A stretch of DNA of 43,441 nt from an uncultured Candidatus Pelagibacter sp. (GCA_905612375.1 CAJQRS010000007.1:1-43441), one strand, 5' to 3'. Counted from the first letter of the stretch, positions 1 through 9,726 are shown. Notes: generated by a model not told the origin, from the sequence alone. A program made the numbers and translations.

Positions 1-2
1 AT

Positions 3-1022
3 ATGTTTAAAAATAAAAAAAATTTATTTAACTTAAGTCTATTGGGAATTTTTATATGGTTGTTAATTTCAAGTTATAATTCATCAAAAAGAAAACCTGA
101 AACTGTAGGTGAATTATTTAAAGATTTTTCATGGTTAAGTGATTGGCCTAAATGGTTAGATTTACCATTAATGCCATTAATTAATAAATGGTTCAAAGCA
201 CTTAATGAAAATTATGGTTTTATCTTTGAGGCAATAAATAATGTTTTACTTGCAATGTTAATGGGACTGAAAAACTTTTTAGTTCAAGCTCCGTGGCCTT
301 TAGTAATTATTGGTGTTGTAATACTTGCTTATTATGCAAGTGGTAAAAAAATCAAAACTACTGTTGCAGTAGGTTTTTGTACATTTTTTATTGGATTTTT
401 ACATCCTCGTTTCTGGGATAAGGCAATTGAAACTACTTCAATTATGTTAATTAGTATATTTTTATGTCTCATTATTGGTGTTCCAATAGGAATTTGGATG
501 TCTAGAGCTAACAGGGTAAGAGAGAAAATTCTTCCTATACTAGATTTAATGCAAACAATTCCGGCATTTGTGTATTTAATTCCAGGGATAATGTTATTTG
601 GTCTTGGTGCTGTTCCAGCAATCATTGCAACTTTTATTTATGCTGTACCTCCATTAGTTAGATTAACTGATCTAGGTATTAGGTTGGTTGATACAGAGGT
701 TACGGAAGCAGCAGACGCATTTGGAGCTAGCAAAAAACAGAAATTATGGGGGGTGCAAATTCCACTCGCACTACCTAATATTATGCAGGGAGTTAACCAA
801 TGTACAATGATGGCATTATCGATGGTTGTTATCGCATCAATGATTGGAACAAGAGGTTTGGGTGATGAAGTTCTTCTAGGTCTTCAACAATTAAATGTTG
901 GTAGAGCCGCAGAAGCAGGAATAGCAATTGTATTATTGGCAATTGTACTGGATAGAATTACTCAATCTTATGGCGAAACACTTCAAGAAAGAAATTCTCC
1001 GACCAAGGAAATAAAAAAATAA
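3..1022 (+). CDS. proW: ABC transporter permease, glycine betaine/proline type (ProW-like)
   Basis: Multi-TM protein with BPD_transp motif 'DAFGASKKQKLWGVQIPLALPNIMQGVNQCTMMALSMVVIASMIGTRGLG'; overlaps the downstream ATPase gene. Start lies at the window edge, so the true N-terminus may be upstream. Confidence 0.9.
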   Translation: MFKNKKNLFNLSLLGIFIWLLISSYNSSKRKPETVGELFKDFSWLSDWPKWLDLPLMPLINKWFKALNENYGFIFEAINNVLLAMLMGLKNFLVQAPWPLVIIGVVILAYYASGKKIKTTVAVGFCTFFIGFLHPRFWDKAIETTSIMLISIFLCLIIGVPIGIWMSRANRVREKILPILDLMQTIPAFVYLIPGIMLFGLGAVPAIIATFIYAVPPLVRLTDLGIRLVDTEVTEAADAFGASKKQKLWGVQIPLALPNIMQGVNQCTMMALSMVVIASMIGTRGLGDEVLLGLQQLNVGRAAEAGIAIVLLAIVLDRITQSYGETLQERNSPTKEIKK

Positions 1023-2047
1023 TGTCAAAAATAGAAATTAAAAATATCTATAAAATTTTTGGTAATAAACCACAATCTATAATGCCCATGGTTAAAAATG
1101 GTGGAACAAAAGATGACATTCTAGAACAAACTGGACATACGGTAGGATTAGATAATGTTTCTTTAAATATAGAAGAAGGTGAAACTTTTGTTTGTATGGG
1201 TTTATCTGGTTCAGGAAAATCTACATTAATAAGACATATAAATAGACTAATTGATCCGACAGAGGGTGAAATTCACATTGATGGTACCAATATTATGAAT
1301 TGTAATCCAGAGGAGTTAATTGATTGGAGAAGAAATCGTATTAGTATGGTTTTTCAAAGATTTGGTTTATTTCCACACAAAACTGTCATGCAAAATGTTG
1401 GCTATGGTTTAGAGATGCAAGGTAAATCAGAAGAAGATAGAGACAAAATTGCTATGGAAAAAATTGATGATGTTGGTCTTAATGGTTTTGAAAACCAGTT
1501 TCCAAATCAATTATCTGGTGGAATGCAACAACGTGTTGGCTTAGCAAGAGCTTTAGCAACAAATTCTGATATTATGTTAATGGATGAAGCCTTTAGTGCA
1601 TTAGACCCTTTAATTAGAAGTGATATGCAAAAACAATTAATAGATCTTCAATCAGAGTTAAAAAAAACAATAATTTTTATTACCCATGATTTAGATGAGT
1701 CATTAAGATTGGGTGATCATATTGGAATACTAAATGCTGGAAAACTAGTTCAAGTTGGAACACCTATAGATATAATAATGAAACCTGCGGATGATTATGT
1801 AAAAGCTTTTGTTAAAGACGTTAATAGAGCAAGGGTAATTAAAGCAAAAGTTATTATGAAAAATGTAAATGAGGTTAATGGAATTGATAAATCAAATTTA
1901 ATCAAAGTCCAAGAAGATCAATTCATTGAAGAATTTTTACCCCAAATAGTATGCACAAGTGCTAACTGTGAGGTTCTTGATAAAAGTGGAAATGTTAAGG
2001 GATATATAACCAATAAAGAACTACAAGAATCTTTAACAAAAACATAA
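1022..2047 (+). CDS. proV: ABC transporter ATP-binding protein, glycine betaine/proline type (ProV-like)
   Basis: Walker A 'GLSGSGKST', signature 'LSGGMQQRVGLARAL', Walker B 'IMLMDEAFSALDP'. Confidence 0.92.
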   Translation: MSKIEIKNIYKIFGNKPQSIMPMVKNGGTKDDILEQTGHTVGLDNVSLNIEEGETFVCMGLSGSGKSTLIRHINRLIDPTEGEIHIDGTNIMNCNPEELIDWRRNRISMVFQRFGLFPHKTVMQNVGYGLEMQGKSEEDRDKIAMEKIDDVGLNGFENQFPNQLSGGMQQRVGLARALATNSDIMLMDEAFSALDPLIRSDMQKQLIDLQSELKKTIIFITHDLDESLRLGDHIGILNAGKLVQVGTPIDIIMKPADDYVKAFVKDVNRARVIKAKVIMKNVNEVNGIDKSNLIKVQEDQFIEEFLPQIVCTSANCEVLDKSGNVKGYITNKELQESLTKT

Positions 2048-2050
2048 TTA

Positions 2051-2839
2051 ATGATTAACCAATCGTTAAAAAATAAAAAGATTATTATATCAGCTGGTGC
2101 TTCTGGGATTGGTTGGGCAACTACAAAAATTTGTCTTGCTAGAGGTGCTTATGTTTATCTTTGCGATATAGACAGTAAGTCTCTAAGTAAATTGAACAAA
2201 CATCCTTTAAAAAATAAAAAATTATTTGCTTTTCTTTGTGATGCTTCAAATGAATATCAAGTCTCCAATTTTTTCGAAAAAGTTAAAAAAAAAACTAAGA
2301 AAATTGATGCTTTAATTAATAACGTAGGTATTGCTGGACCCACAGGTTCTCTTGAAAAATTAAAATCAAAAGATTGGGAAAATACTTTGCATGTGGATGT
2401 TAATAGCCATTTTTATTTTACGAAAAAATCTATACCTCTAATTAAAAAATCTAAGAACGGATCAATAATTAATATTTCATCGACAGCCGGAATACTAGGC
2501 TTTCCACTTCGTTCTCCTTACGCTGCAAGCAAATGGGCAATAATTGGTGTCACAAAAACATTGGCCATGGAGCTTGGAAAATTTAATATTAGGGTTAATG
2601 CTGTTTGTCCAGGAACTATTAAGGGCGATAGAATGAAAAGAGTAATAAGAGATAAATCAAAATTTACTAAAATTTCAACAAAAGTAATTGAAAAAGATTT
2701 TGTTTCGATGAGCTCAATGAAACAATGGGTCTTAGAAGAAGATATTGGAAAAATGTGCTCATTTTTGATTTCAGACGATTCTAGCAAAGTTTCAGGACAA
2801 GTAATCTCTGTAGATGGTCACACAGAAAGAAATGATTAA
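2051..2839 (+). CDS. Short-chain dehydrogenase/reductase (SDR) family oxidoreductase
   Basis: 'ISAGASGIGWATTK' nucleotide-binding motif, 'NNVGIAG', catalytic 'YAASKWAIIGVTKTLAMELG'. Confidence 0.9.
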   Translation: MINQSLKNKKIIISAGASGIGWATTKICLARGAYVYLCDIDSKSLSKLNKHPLKNKKLFAFLCDASNEYQVSNFFEKVKKKTKKIDALINNVGIAGPTGSLEKLKSKDWENTLHVDVNSHFYFTKKSIPLIKKSKNGSIINISSTAGILGFPLRSPYAASKWAIIGVTKTLAMELGKFNIRVNAVCPGTIKGDRMKRVIRDKSKFTKISTKVIEKDFVSMSSMKQWVLEEDIGKMCSFLISDDSSKVSGQVISVDGHTERND

Positions 2840-2840
2840 T

Positions 2841-3785
2841 TTATCTTAATTTTTTTTCGTATTTCTTTCTCATTAATAATAAATCTAATAAATATTCATC
2901 TCTGATATTTGAAATTTTTGCTACTGACTTTCCTTTTGCTTGCTTTTTAGTTCCATCTACTAATCTTTTAATTAATTTTTTTGATAAGTTTGGAGCTTTT
3001 AATTTTGTCCAAGGTAATTTTAAAGCTGGTCCGAACTGTTCCAGCATATGTTTCATTCCTGATTTTCCACCTGCTAAATGAAAGGTTAAAAAGGTACCCA
3101 TTAATGACCACCTTAAACCAGGTCCATCCTCTATTGCTCTATCTAAATCCTCTGTTGTTGCATAGCCTTCATTAATGATATGGAGTCCCTCTCTCCATAA
3201 AGCTTCCTGCAATCTATCAGCCAAATATCCTGGTAACTCTTTTTTTACAGCAATAGGATTCATTGAAATAGATTTATAAAAATCATTAGCTTTTTTTAAA
3301 ATTGATTTAGATGTTTTTTTTCCTGGTACAATTTCAACAGCAGGTAACATGTAGACTGGATTAAATGGATGACCAATAATTCCTCTATTAGGATTTTTGC
3401 ATTTTGAAAAAATAACAGAAGGTAACAATCCTGATGAACTTGAGGATATAATAGCATTGGGTTTAGAATATTTTCCTATGTCTGACATTAACTTTGTTTT
3501 TAATTTATAGTTTTCTGATGCACATTCTTGAATAAAATCCACATCTTTTAATGTTTCTAATAATGATGTTTTAAAACTTAAGTTTTTTAAATTAATTAAT
3601 TTTTTTTTATAAAGTTTTTTTACAAATGGAAGGGATCTTTTAATTTCTTTAATTAATATTGCTTTTTGTTTAAAATTTAAATCAAATGCTGAAACTTTTT
3701 TGTTGTGCGCCAACATTCTAATAATCCAGCCAGTACCAATAACTCCAGTACCAATTACTGCAATTTTATTTATCTTACTCAACAT
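2841..3785 (-). CDS. 3-hydroxyacyl-CoA dehydrogenase family protein, probable L-carnitine 3-dehydrogenase
   Basis: N-terminal 'IAVIGTGVIGTGWIIRMLAHN' Rossmann motif; 'GHPFNPVYMLPAVEIVPGKKTS' typical of this family; adjacent to a BKACE gene. Confidence 0.8.
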   Translation of the reverse strand: MLSKINKIAVIGTGVIGTGWIIRMLAHNKKVSAFDLNFKQKAILIKEIKRSLPFVKKLYKKKLINLKNLSFKTSLLETLKDVDFIQECASENYKLKTKLMSDIGKYSKPNAIISSSSSGLLPSVIFSKCKNPNRGIIGHPFNPVYMLPAVEIVPGKKTSKSILKKANDFYKSISMNPIAVKKELPGYLADRLQEALWREGLHIINEGYATTEDLDRAIEDGPGLRWSLMGTFLTFHLAGGKSGMKHMLEQFGPALKLPWTKLKAPNLSKKLIKRLVDGTKKQAKGKSVAKISNIRDEYLLDLLLMRKKYEKKLR

Positions 3786-3790
3786 GAATT

Positions 3791-4681
3791 TTATTTATGC
3801 TTAATAAGTTTTAGTTTTTCTCTTGTTTCTGCTGGTGTCATAATAGAAGAACCAAGATCATCCACAATTCTAATAGCTTTTTCAACTAATTGCGCATTAG
3901 TTGCTAATTTACCTCTGGATAAATATAAATTATCTTCAAGTCCAACTCTTGGATTGCCTCCCAACAAAACAGTCTGAGCTACAAAAGGCATTTCATTCCT
4001 TGAAATTGCAAACCCCGACCAGATACCTTCTTTAGGCATTATATCTAACATGGCTTGCATTGCTAAAGTAGTTGCAGGCGCCCCCCATGGTATTCCCAAG
4101 CACATTTGAAACATTGGTGGATCACTTAATAATCCTTCTTTGTAAAGTTGTGCACCAAACCACATATTTCCTAAATCAAATGCTTCAATTTCTGGCTTAA
4201 CACCAATTTCTTTTAATCGTTTTGCAGCTTTTCTTAAATCATTTGGTGTGTTTACTGTGATTGTAGAGCTGTCACCGAAGTTTAAAGTTCCAGCATCTAA
4301 TGTGCAGATTTCTGGTAGAAATTGTTCAGCATTAGCAATACGTTCCATTACATTTGCCATATCTGTCATTGGACCAAAGTCTAATGGATTATCTCCTTGT
4401 CCAATATCAAGGTCGCCGCCCATGCCTGTCGTTAAATTTAAAATAACATCCGTATCACTTGATCGAACAAGATCAACTACCTCTTTATATAATTCTAATC
4501 TTCTACTTGGTTTACCATCGTCTTCCCTGACGTGAATGTGTGCAATTGCTGCTCCTGCTTTAGCAGCTTCTATTGCTGCAGTCGCTATTTGTTTTGGTGT
4601 TTTTGGTAAATCAGGATGTTTACCAGCCGCGTCACCAGAACCTGTTACTGCGCAAGATACAAAAACTTTATTGTTCATCAT
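3791..4681 (-). CDS. BKACE / DUF849 beta-keto acid cleavage enzyme, probable 3-dehydrocarnitine:acetyl-CoA trimethylamine transferase type
   Basis: 'FVSCAVTGSGDAAGKHPDLPKTPKQIATAAIEAAKAGAAIAHIHVRE' and 'GNPRVGLEDNLYLSRGKLATNAQLVEKA' are family hallmarks; next to carnitine-dehydrogenase-like gene. Confidence 0.85.
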   Translation of the reverse strand: MMNNKVFVSCAVTGSGDAAGKHPDLPKTPKQIATAAIEAAKAGAAIAHIHVREDDGKPSRRLELYKEVVDLVRSSDTDVILNLTTGMGGDLDIGQGDNPLDFGPMTDMANVMERIANAEQFLPEICTLDAGTLNFGDSSTITVNTPNDLRKAAKRLKEIGVKPEIEAFDLGNMWFGAQLYKEGLLSDPPMFQMCLGIPWGAPATTLAMQAMLDIMPKEGIWSGFAISRNEMPFVAQTVLLGGNPRVGLEDNLYLSRGKLATNAQLVEKAIRIVDDLGSSIMTPAETREKLKLIKHK

Positions 4682-4713
4682 TTATAATTCAAATATAGTT
4701 TAATTTAATAAAA

Positions 4714-5442
4714 ATGGAAATAACAGATTTACAAAAAGATTTAGCTGCAACCTTCAGATGGACAGCTAGACTAAATATGCACGAAGGCGTTGCAAATCAT
4801 TTTAGTGTCTGTTTACCAGGCTCATCTACTGACTTTTTTGTAAACAAAGCTGGAATACATTTTAGTCAAATAAAAGCTAGTGATTTAATTTTAATTACAA
4901 AAGAAAATATAGAAAAATTAAAAAAAAAACCAGAAATTGTAGATCCAACTGCAATCAATATTCATGGAGCAATTCATAAAAAGGTAGCTCATGCTAAATG
5001 TATTTTTCATGTACATTCTAAATATGCTACAATTTTATCAACCCTTAAAGATCCTACATTAAAGCCAATAGATCAAAATACTATGATGTTTTATAATAGA
5101 GTTTCTATCTTTAATGAATTTGGTGGCTTGGGTTTTGAAGAAGAGTCTGAAAAAATGGCAAGTGCCTTAGGAAACAAACAGCATATGCTGCTAGCTAACC
5201 ATGGAATAATAATCACAGGTGAAACTATTGCAGAGGGTTTCAATGCCTTGTATTATTTTGAAAAAGCTGCAGAAACTTATTTAACAGCTTTGTCAACTAA
5301 CAGGGAGTTGAATGTAGCTAGTCATGAAATTGCAGAAAAAACAGCTCAAGAAACTGCAAATTATCCAATTGATTTAGCGGGGATGCATCTTAATCAAATA
5401 AAATTGATTTTAGATAAAGAAGAACCAGAATATAAGAATTAA
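4714..5442 (+). CDS. Class II aldolase/adducin family protein
   Basis: 'NHFSVCLPG', metal-binding 'HVHSKYATILS', 'ANHGIIITGETIAEGFNALYYFEKAAETYLTA'. Confidence 0.88.
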   Translation: MEITDLQKDLAATFRWTARLNMHEGVANHFSVCLPGSSTDFFVNKAGIHFSQIKASDLILITKENIEKLKKKPEIVDPTAINIHGAIHKKVAHAKCIFHVHSKYATILSTLKDPTLKPIDQNTMMFYNRVSIFNEFGGLGFEEESEKMASALGNKQHMLLANHGIIITGETIAEGFNALYYFEKAAETYLTALSTNRELNVASHEIAEKTAQETANYPIDLAGMHLNQIKLILDKEEPEYKN

Positions 5443-5444
5443 AT

Positions 5445-5915
5445 ATGTCTATATTGTTAAATACACAGAAGATTATTAAAGATTGGACTGATTATAATAA
5501 TCATATGAATGTCGCCTATTATGTTTTAATTTTTGATCTTTACGGTGCTGAAACTTTAATGACAAAATTTAATATGGGAGAACATTCAGCAAAAACAACA
5601 AAAAAAAGTACCATGGTTGTTGAATCTCATATCACTTATGATCAAGAAGTTAATGAGGGTGACCAAGTGAATATAAATTTAACCTATTTTGATCATGACA
5701 AAAAAAGACTTCAGTATAAATTTGAAATGATCCATAAAGAAAAAGAATATTTAGCATCATCAATAGAATTCTTATCTCTATATGTTGATTTGAATAAAAG
5801 AAAAGTTACTGAATTTGAGGATGAAAAAATTAAAGCAATGAATGAATTTATTAAAAAAAATAAAATTAATTTTAATAATATAGGTTTAAAGTTCTCAACT
5901 AAATTAAAAAAATAA
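5445..5915 (+). CDS. Hotdog-fold thioesterase, possible betainyl-CoA thioesterase
   Basis: 156 aa, 'DWTDYNNHMNVAYYVLIFD' hotdog thioesterase motif; context with BKACE and carnitine dehydrogenase. Confidence 0.7.
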   Translation: MSILLNTQKIIKDWTDYNNHMNVAYYVLIFDLYGAETLMTKFNMGEHSAKTTKKSTMVVESHITYDQEVNEGDQVNINLTYFDHDKKRLQYKFEMIHKEKEYLASSIEFLSLYVDLNKRKVTEFEDEKIKAMNEFIKKNKINFNNIGLKFSTKLKK

Positions 5916-5916
5916 A

Positions 5917-6261
5917 CTAATTATCAATATTTGTATTATTCATCACATTAATAATTACAACTCCAACAACAACTAAAGCTAGTCCAAAAATAGTTGCTAA
6001 ATTTGGAACTTGCTTATATTTAATAATTCCAATCAGAGTTAAGGCAACTATTCCAACTCCTGACCATGTAGCATAGGTGATGCCCACTGGTAAAACCTTC
6101 ATTACATGAGACATTAAATACATACAGCCACTGATAGCAACGACTGATATTAGGGATGGAATCCATCTGGTAAAACCTTCGGTTGCTTTTAGTGATCCTG
6201 TTGCGGTAATTTCTAGTAAAATAGAAACTATTAATAGCATATAAGCTTGAGTTAAAGTCAT
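5917..6261 (-). CDS. Small multidrug resistance (SMR/EmrE-like) transporter
   Basis: 114 aa, four TM segments, 'AYMLLIVSILLEITATGSLKATEGFTRW' and 'ITYATWSGVGIVALTLIGIIKYKQ'. Confidence 0.92.
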   Translation of the reverse strand: MTLTQAYMLLIVSILLEITATGSLKATEGFTRWIPSLISVVAISGCMYLMSHVMKVLPVGITYATWSGVGIVALTLIGIIKYKQVPNLATIFGLALVVVGVVIINVMNNTNIDN

Positions 6262-6312
6262 AGCAACCTTATATATTTTGACAAAATAAATTTCCAGAAA
6301 TATATTCTTTTA

Positions 6313-7146
6313 ATGGAAGTCAAACTTTTATCAGGGGCTCTTGGAGCTGAAATATCAGGTATAGACCTTAAAGATTCCTCAAAAGAAAATTATGAAAAAA
6401 TAAATAACCTACTTTTAGAACACAAAGTAATTTTTTTTAGAAATCAGGATATCACCCACAATGAACAGATTGCGTTAGCTCAAAACTGGGGTCCACTAGA
6501 AAATCATGCTTATGTGAAGGGATTAAATAATCACCCCGAAATAGTAAGAATTGTAAAGACTAAAGAAGAAAAAAATCAATGGGGAGAGAATTGGCACACT
6601 GATGTTAGTTACAATATTAAACCAACTAAAGCTGTAATTTTAAAATCTATAAAGATACCTCCCGTGGGTGGAGACACTTGTTTTTCTAATATGGAACTTG
6701 CATGGGAAACTCTTGATGAAGAAATTAAAAAAAAGATAAAAGATAAAAAAGCTATTCATAGCTCCCTTGGAGCAGAATTTTTTATAGACAATTACAAGGG
6801 TATGTCAGGTCATGAAAAAAGAAATTACGATGAATATTCAAATGAACATCCCATAGTGAGAACTCATCCAGAAACAGGAAAGAAAATACTGTATGTAAAT
6901 TGGACTTACACAAAACAAATAATTGGTTTAGATAAAATAGAAAGTGATGAAATATTAAAAAAGATATTTGAACATCAGGCAAGATTAGATCTAACTTGTA
7001 GATTTAATTGGACAGAAAATGCTGTTGCTATATGGGATAATAGAAGTGTTATTCATTATGCGATAGCAGACTTTTATCCTGGCAGAGGTTTAGGTCATGA
7101 AAGAATAATGGATAGAATAGCTATTGAGGGTGATCAACCTCATTAA
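6313..7146 (+). CDS. TauD/TfdA family Fe(II)/2-oxoglutarate-dependent dioxygenase
   Basis: 'IFFRNQDITHNEQIALAQNWG', 'NWHTDVSY' metal-binding HxD, 'AIWDNRSVIHYAIADFYPGRGLGHERIMDR'. Confidence 0.92.
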   Translation: MEVKLLSGALGAEISGIDLKDSSKENYEKINNLLLEHKVIFFRNQDITHNEQIALAQNWGPLENHAYVKGLNNHPEIVRIVKTKEEKNQWGENWHTDVSYNIKPTKAVILKSIKIPPVGGDTCFSNMELAWETLDEEIKKKIKDKKAIHSSLGAEFFIDNYKGMSGHEKRNYDEYSNEHPIVRTHPETGKKILYVNWTYTKQIIGLDKIESDEILKKIFEHQARLDLTCRFNWTENAVAIWDNRSVIHYAIADFYPGRGLGHERIMDRIAIEGDQPH

Positions 7147-7181
7147 TTCTAATTTATTAAGAATCTAGCAGGAAAAACTAT

Positions 7182-8765
7182 ATGAAATATGATTATATTA
7201 TTATTGGTGGTGGATCAGCAGGATGTGTTCTTGCAAATCGTTTAACTGAAAATGGAAAATACAAAGTAGCTTTATTCGAAGCTGGAAAACCAAGTGATAT
7301 TTGGAAAGTAAAAATGCCACTTGCTATTCTTTATACAATGCATGATCCAAAATATAATTGGAAATATTATTCTGAACCAGAGCCTCATTTAAATAACAGA
7401 AAACTATTTTGTCCTAGGGGAAAAATGATTGGTGGATGTTCTGCTCATAATGGTATGGTTTATGTACGAGGTAATCCTAATGATTATGAAAGATGGGCCT
7501 CATTTGGACTTAAAGATTGGTCTTACGAAAAAGTTCTTCCTTATTTCAAGAAAATTGAAACTTGGTCTGAAGGAGAAAATAGATATCGAGGTGGGAATGG
7601 CTTGCTACCTGTTAATCAATCTAAAAATAAAAACCCATTATTCAAAGCATTTGTAGATTCTGCAACTGAGGCTGGTTATGAAATGAACCCAGATATGAAC
7701 GGTAAAAATCAAGAAGGTTTTGGTATGTATGATGTGACAATTGATAAAGGAGAAAGAGCAAGTGTCTCTAAACATTATTTAAATCCAGCTAAAAATAGAA
7801 AGAATTTAACAATTTTCACGGACTCTTTCGTAGAGAAGATCATCTTTGATGGAAAAAAAGCCATTGGTATTAAGGTTAAGATTAAGAATAAAGTTGAAAA
7901 TATTTTTGTTAATAAAGAGGTAATATTAAGTGGAGGCTCAATTAACTCTCCTCAATTACTCTTACTATCTGGCATTGGAGCAGCTGAGCATTTAAAAGAA
8001 AAGGGAATTGAAGTTATTCACAACCTAAGTGGTGTTGGAAAAAACCTACAAGATCATCTTGAAACTTATATCCAGCAAGAATGTAAAACGTCTGACACGC
8101 TGTATTCATATGTTAATAGATTCAATATGCTTAGAATAGGAATTCAATGGTTTTTAAATAAAACTGGACCCTGCTCAACATCCTTCCTAGAAGCAGGTGG
8201 TTTTGCTAAATCCTCTCCTGAAAGAGACTATCCAAATATCCAATTTCATTTTTTTCCAGCTTTTGTAATTGATCATGGCTTAGTTGAGCCTGATAGACAT
8301 GGATTTCAATTACATGCCAGCCCCAATCATCCAAAAAGTAGAGGTTCAGTTACATTGGACACTTCAAACCCTTACGATTATCCAAAAATTTTATTTAATT
8401 ATCTTGAACATAAAGATGATCTCAATCAAACAGTGGAGGCTATTAAAATAGCTAGAAAAATTCTTGGACAAAGTTCAATGAAACCATTTGCTGGTAAAGA
8501 AATTGGCCCTGGATCAGATATTCAAACTCATGAATTATATGAAGAATATGTTAGATCTAAAGCAGAGACTGCTTACCACCCTTCTTGTACCCTTAAAATG
8601 GGAATTGATGATATGGCAGTTGTAGATCAAAAACTTAAAGTACATGGAATTGAAAATTTAAGAGTAGTTGATGCTTCGGTAATGCCAGAAATTACCAGTG
8701 GAAACTTAAATGCACCAACATTAATGATAGCTGAAAGAGCATCTGATTTTATTCTTAATTCATGA
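7182..8765 (+). CDS. GMC family oxidoreductase, choline dehydrogenase-like
   Basis: 'YIIIGGGSAGCVLANRLTE' FAD motif, 'RGKMIGGCSAHNGMVYVRG', C-terminal 'LRVVDASVMPEITSGNLNAPTLMIAERASDFI'. Confidence 0.9.
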   Translation: MKYDYIIIGGGSAGCVLANRLTENGKYKVALFEAGKPSDIWKVKMPLAILYTMHDPKYNWKYYSEPEPHLNNRKLFCPRGKMIGGCSAHNGMVYVRGNPNDYERWASFGLKDWSYEKVLPYFKKIETWSEGENRYRGGNGLLPVNQSKNKNPLFKAFVDSATEAGYEMNPDMNGKNQEGFGMYDVTIDKGERASVSKHYLNPAKNRKNLTIFTDSFVEKIIFDGKKAIGIKVKIKNKVENIFVNKEVILSGGSINSPQLLLLSGIGAAEHLKEKGIEVIHNLSGVGKNLQDHLETYIQQECKTSDTLYSYVNRFNMLRIGIQWFLNKTGPCSTSFLEAGGFAKSSPERDYPNIQFHFFPAFVIDHGLVEPDRHGFQLHASPNHPKSRGSVTLDTSNPYDYPKILFNYLEHKDDLNQTVEAIKIARKILGQSSMKPFAGKEIGPGSDIQTHELYEEYVRSKAETAYHPSCTLKMGIDDMAVVDQKLKVHGIENLRVVDASVMPEITSGNLNAPTLMIAERASDFILNS

Positions 8766-9712
8766 CGCCAGTACAAAATAATCCAAGAGGCATTCTATTT
8801 ATTCTTCTTGGTATGATACTATTCTCCATTCAAGATGCTTTGATAAAATTTATTTATCAAGATGCAGCATTATATGAATTATATTTTGGAAGAACATTTG
8901 TTGCACTAATTTTATTAGTTGGGTATCTCAAGCTTTCTAAACAAGAAATTATTTTAAAAACACACTACCCTTTTTTAACAATCTTAAGAGTTATATGTTT
9001 CTTTTTTGGATTTAGTTTTTTCTATATCTCTCTTACATATATGTCTCTTGCTATGGCCAATGCGTTATTTTTCTCTAGTCCTTTTTTTGTTTCAATTTTG
9101 GCTACAATATTTTTAAAAGAAAAAGTTGGTATTAGAAGGTGGTCAGCAATTTTTATTGGGTTTATAGGGGTATATTTAGTTTTAAATCCAGATTTTACAA
9201 ATTTTGATTATATGAACTTAGCCCCTGTTGCTTGCGCGTTATGCTACTCAATATCAATGACAATCACAAAAATCACTTCTGATAAAGATAATGTTTATAC
9301 GCAAATGTTACATTTATATTTTGGTGCTGTTCTAATAAGTGTATTATTTTTTATTTTTACAGGTGAGGGGCAATTTAACAACTTTAGTGATCCAGCACTG
9401 CAATTTATTTTTAGAGAATGGTTTACAAACCCATCTTATGCCTGGCCATTTATAATGGTTATGGGGTGTATTGGGGCTTTTGCATTTTATTTTATACTTA
9501 ATGCTTACAGTATTGCGTCTCCTTCTGTTATCTCGCTTTATGAATATTCTTTAATAATTTGGTCAATACTAACAGGGTATATATTGTTTAATAATATTCC
9601 AACAACAAGAACATTTGTTGGTGTTTCAATAATAATAAGTGCTGGAATATACATTTACTTTAGAGAAAAGGTAAAAGATCAAATGATTGTTACAGATACT
9701 CCAAATAGATAA
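8762..9712 (+). CDS. EamA/DMT superfamily transporter
   Basis: About ten hydrophobic segments; EamA repeats; ATGA overlap with the upstream gene. Confidence 0.85.
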   Translation: MTPVQNNPRGILFILLGMILFSIQDALIKFIYQDAALYELYFGRTFVALILLVGYLKLSKQEIILKTHYPFLTILRVICFFFGFSFFYISLTYMSLAMANALFFSSPFFVSILATIFLKEKVGIRRWSAIFIGFIGVYLVLNPDFTNFDYMNLAPVACALCYSISMTITKITSDKDNVYTQMLHLYFGAVLISVLFFIFTGEGQFNNFSDPALQFIFREWFTNPSYAWPFIMVMGCIGAFAFYFILNAYSIASPSVISLYEYSLIIWSILTGYILFNNIPTTRTFVGVSIIISAGIYIYFREKVKDQMIVTDTPNR

Positions 9713-9726
9713 TGAAAAAATATTAA

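Noticed and set aside
332-625. 97 aa minus-strand ORF inside the ProW-like permease gene
   Set aside because: Antisense to a well-supported CDS, no recognisable domain; shadow ORF.
2518-2787. 89 aa minus-strand ORF inside the SDR gene
   Set aside because: Antisense shadow of a conserved SDR coding sequence.
4248-4535. 95 aa plus-strand ORF opposite the BKACE gene
   Set aside because: Shadow ORF; the minus-strand frame has clear family motifs.
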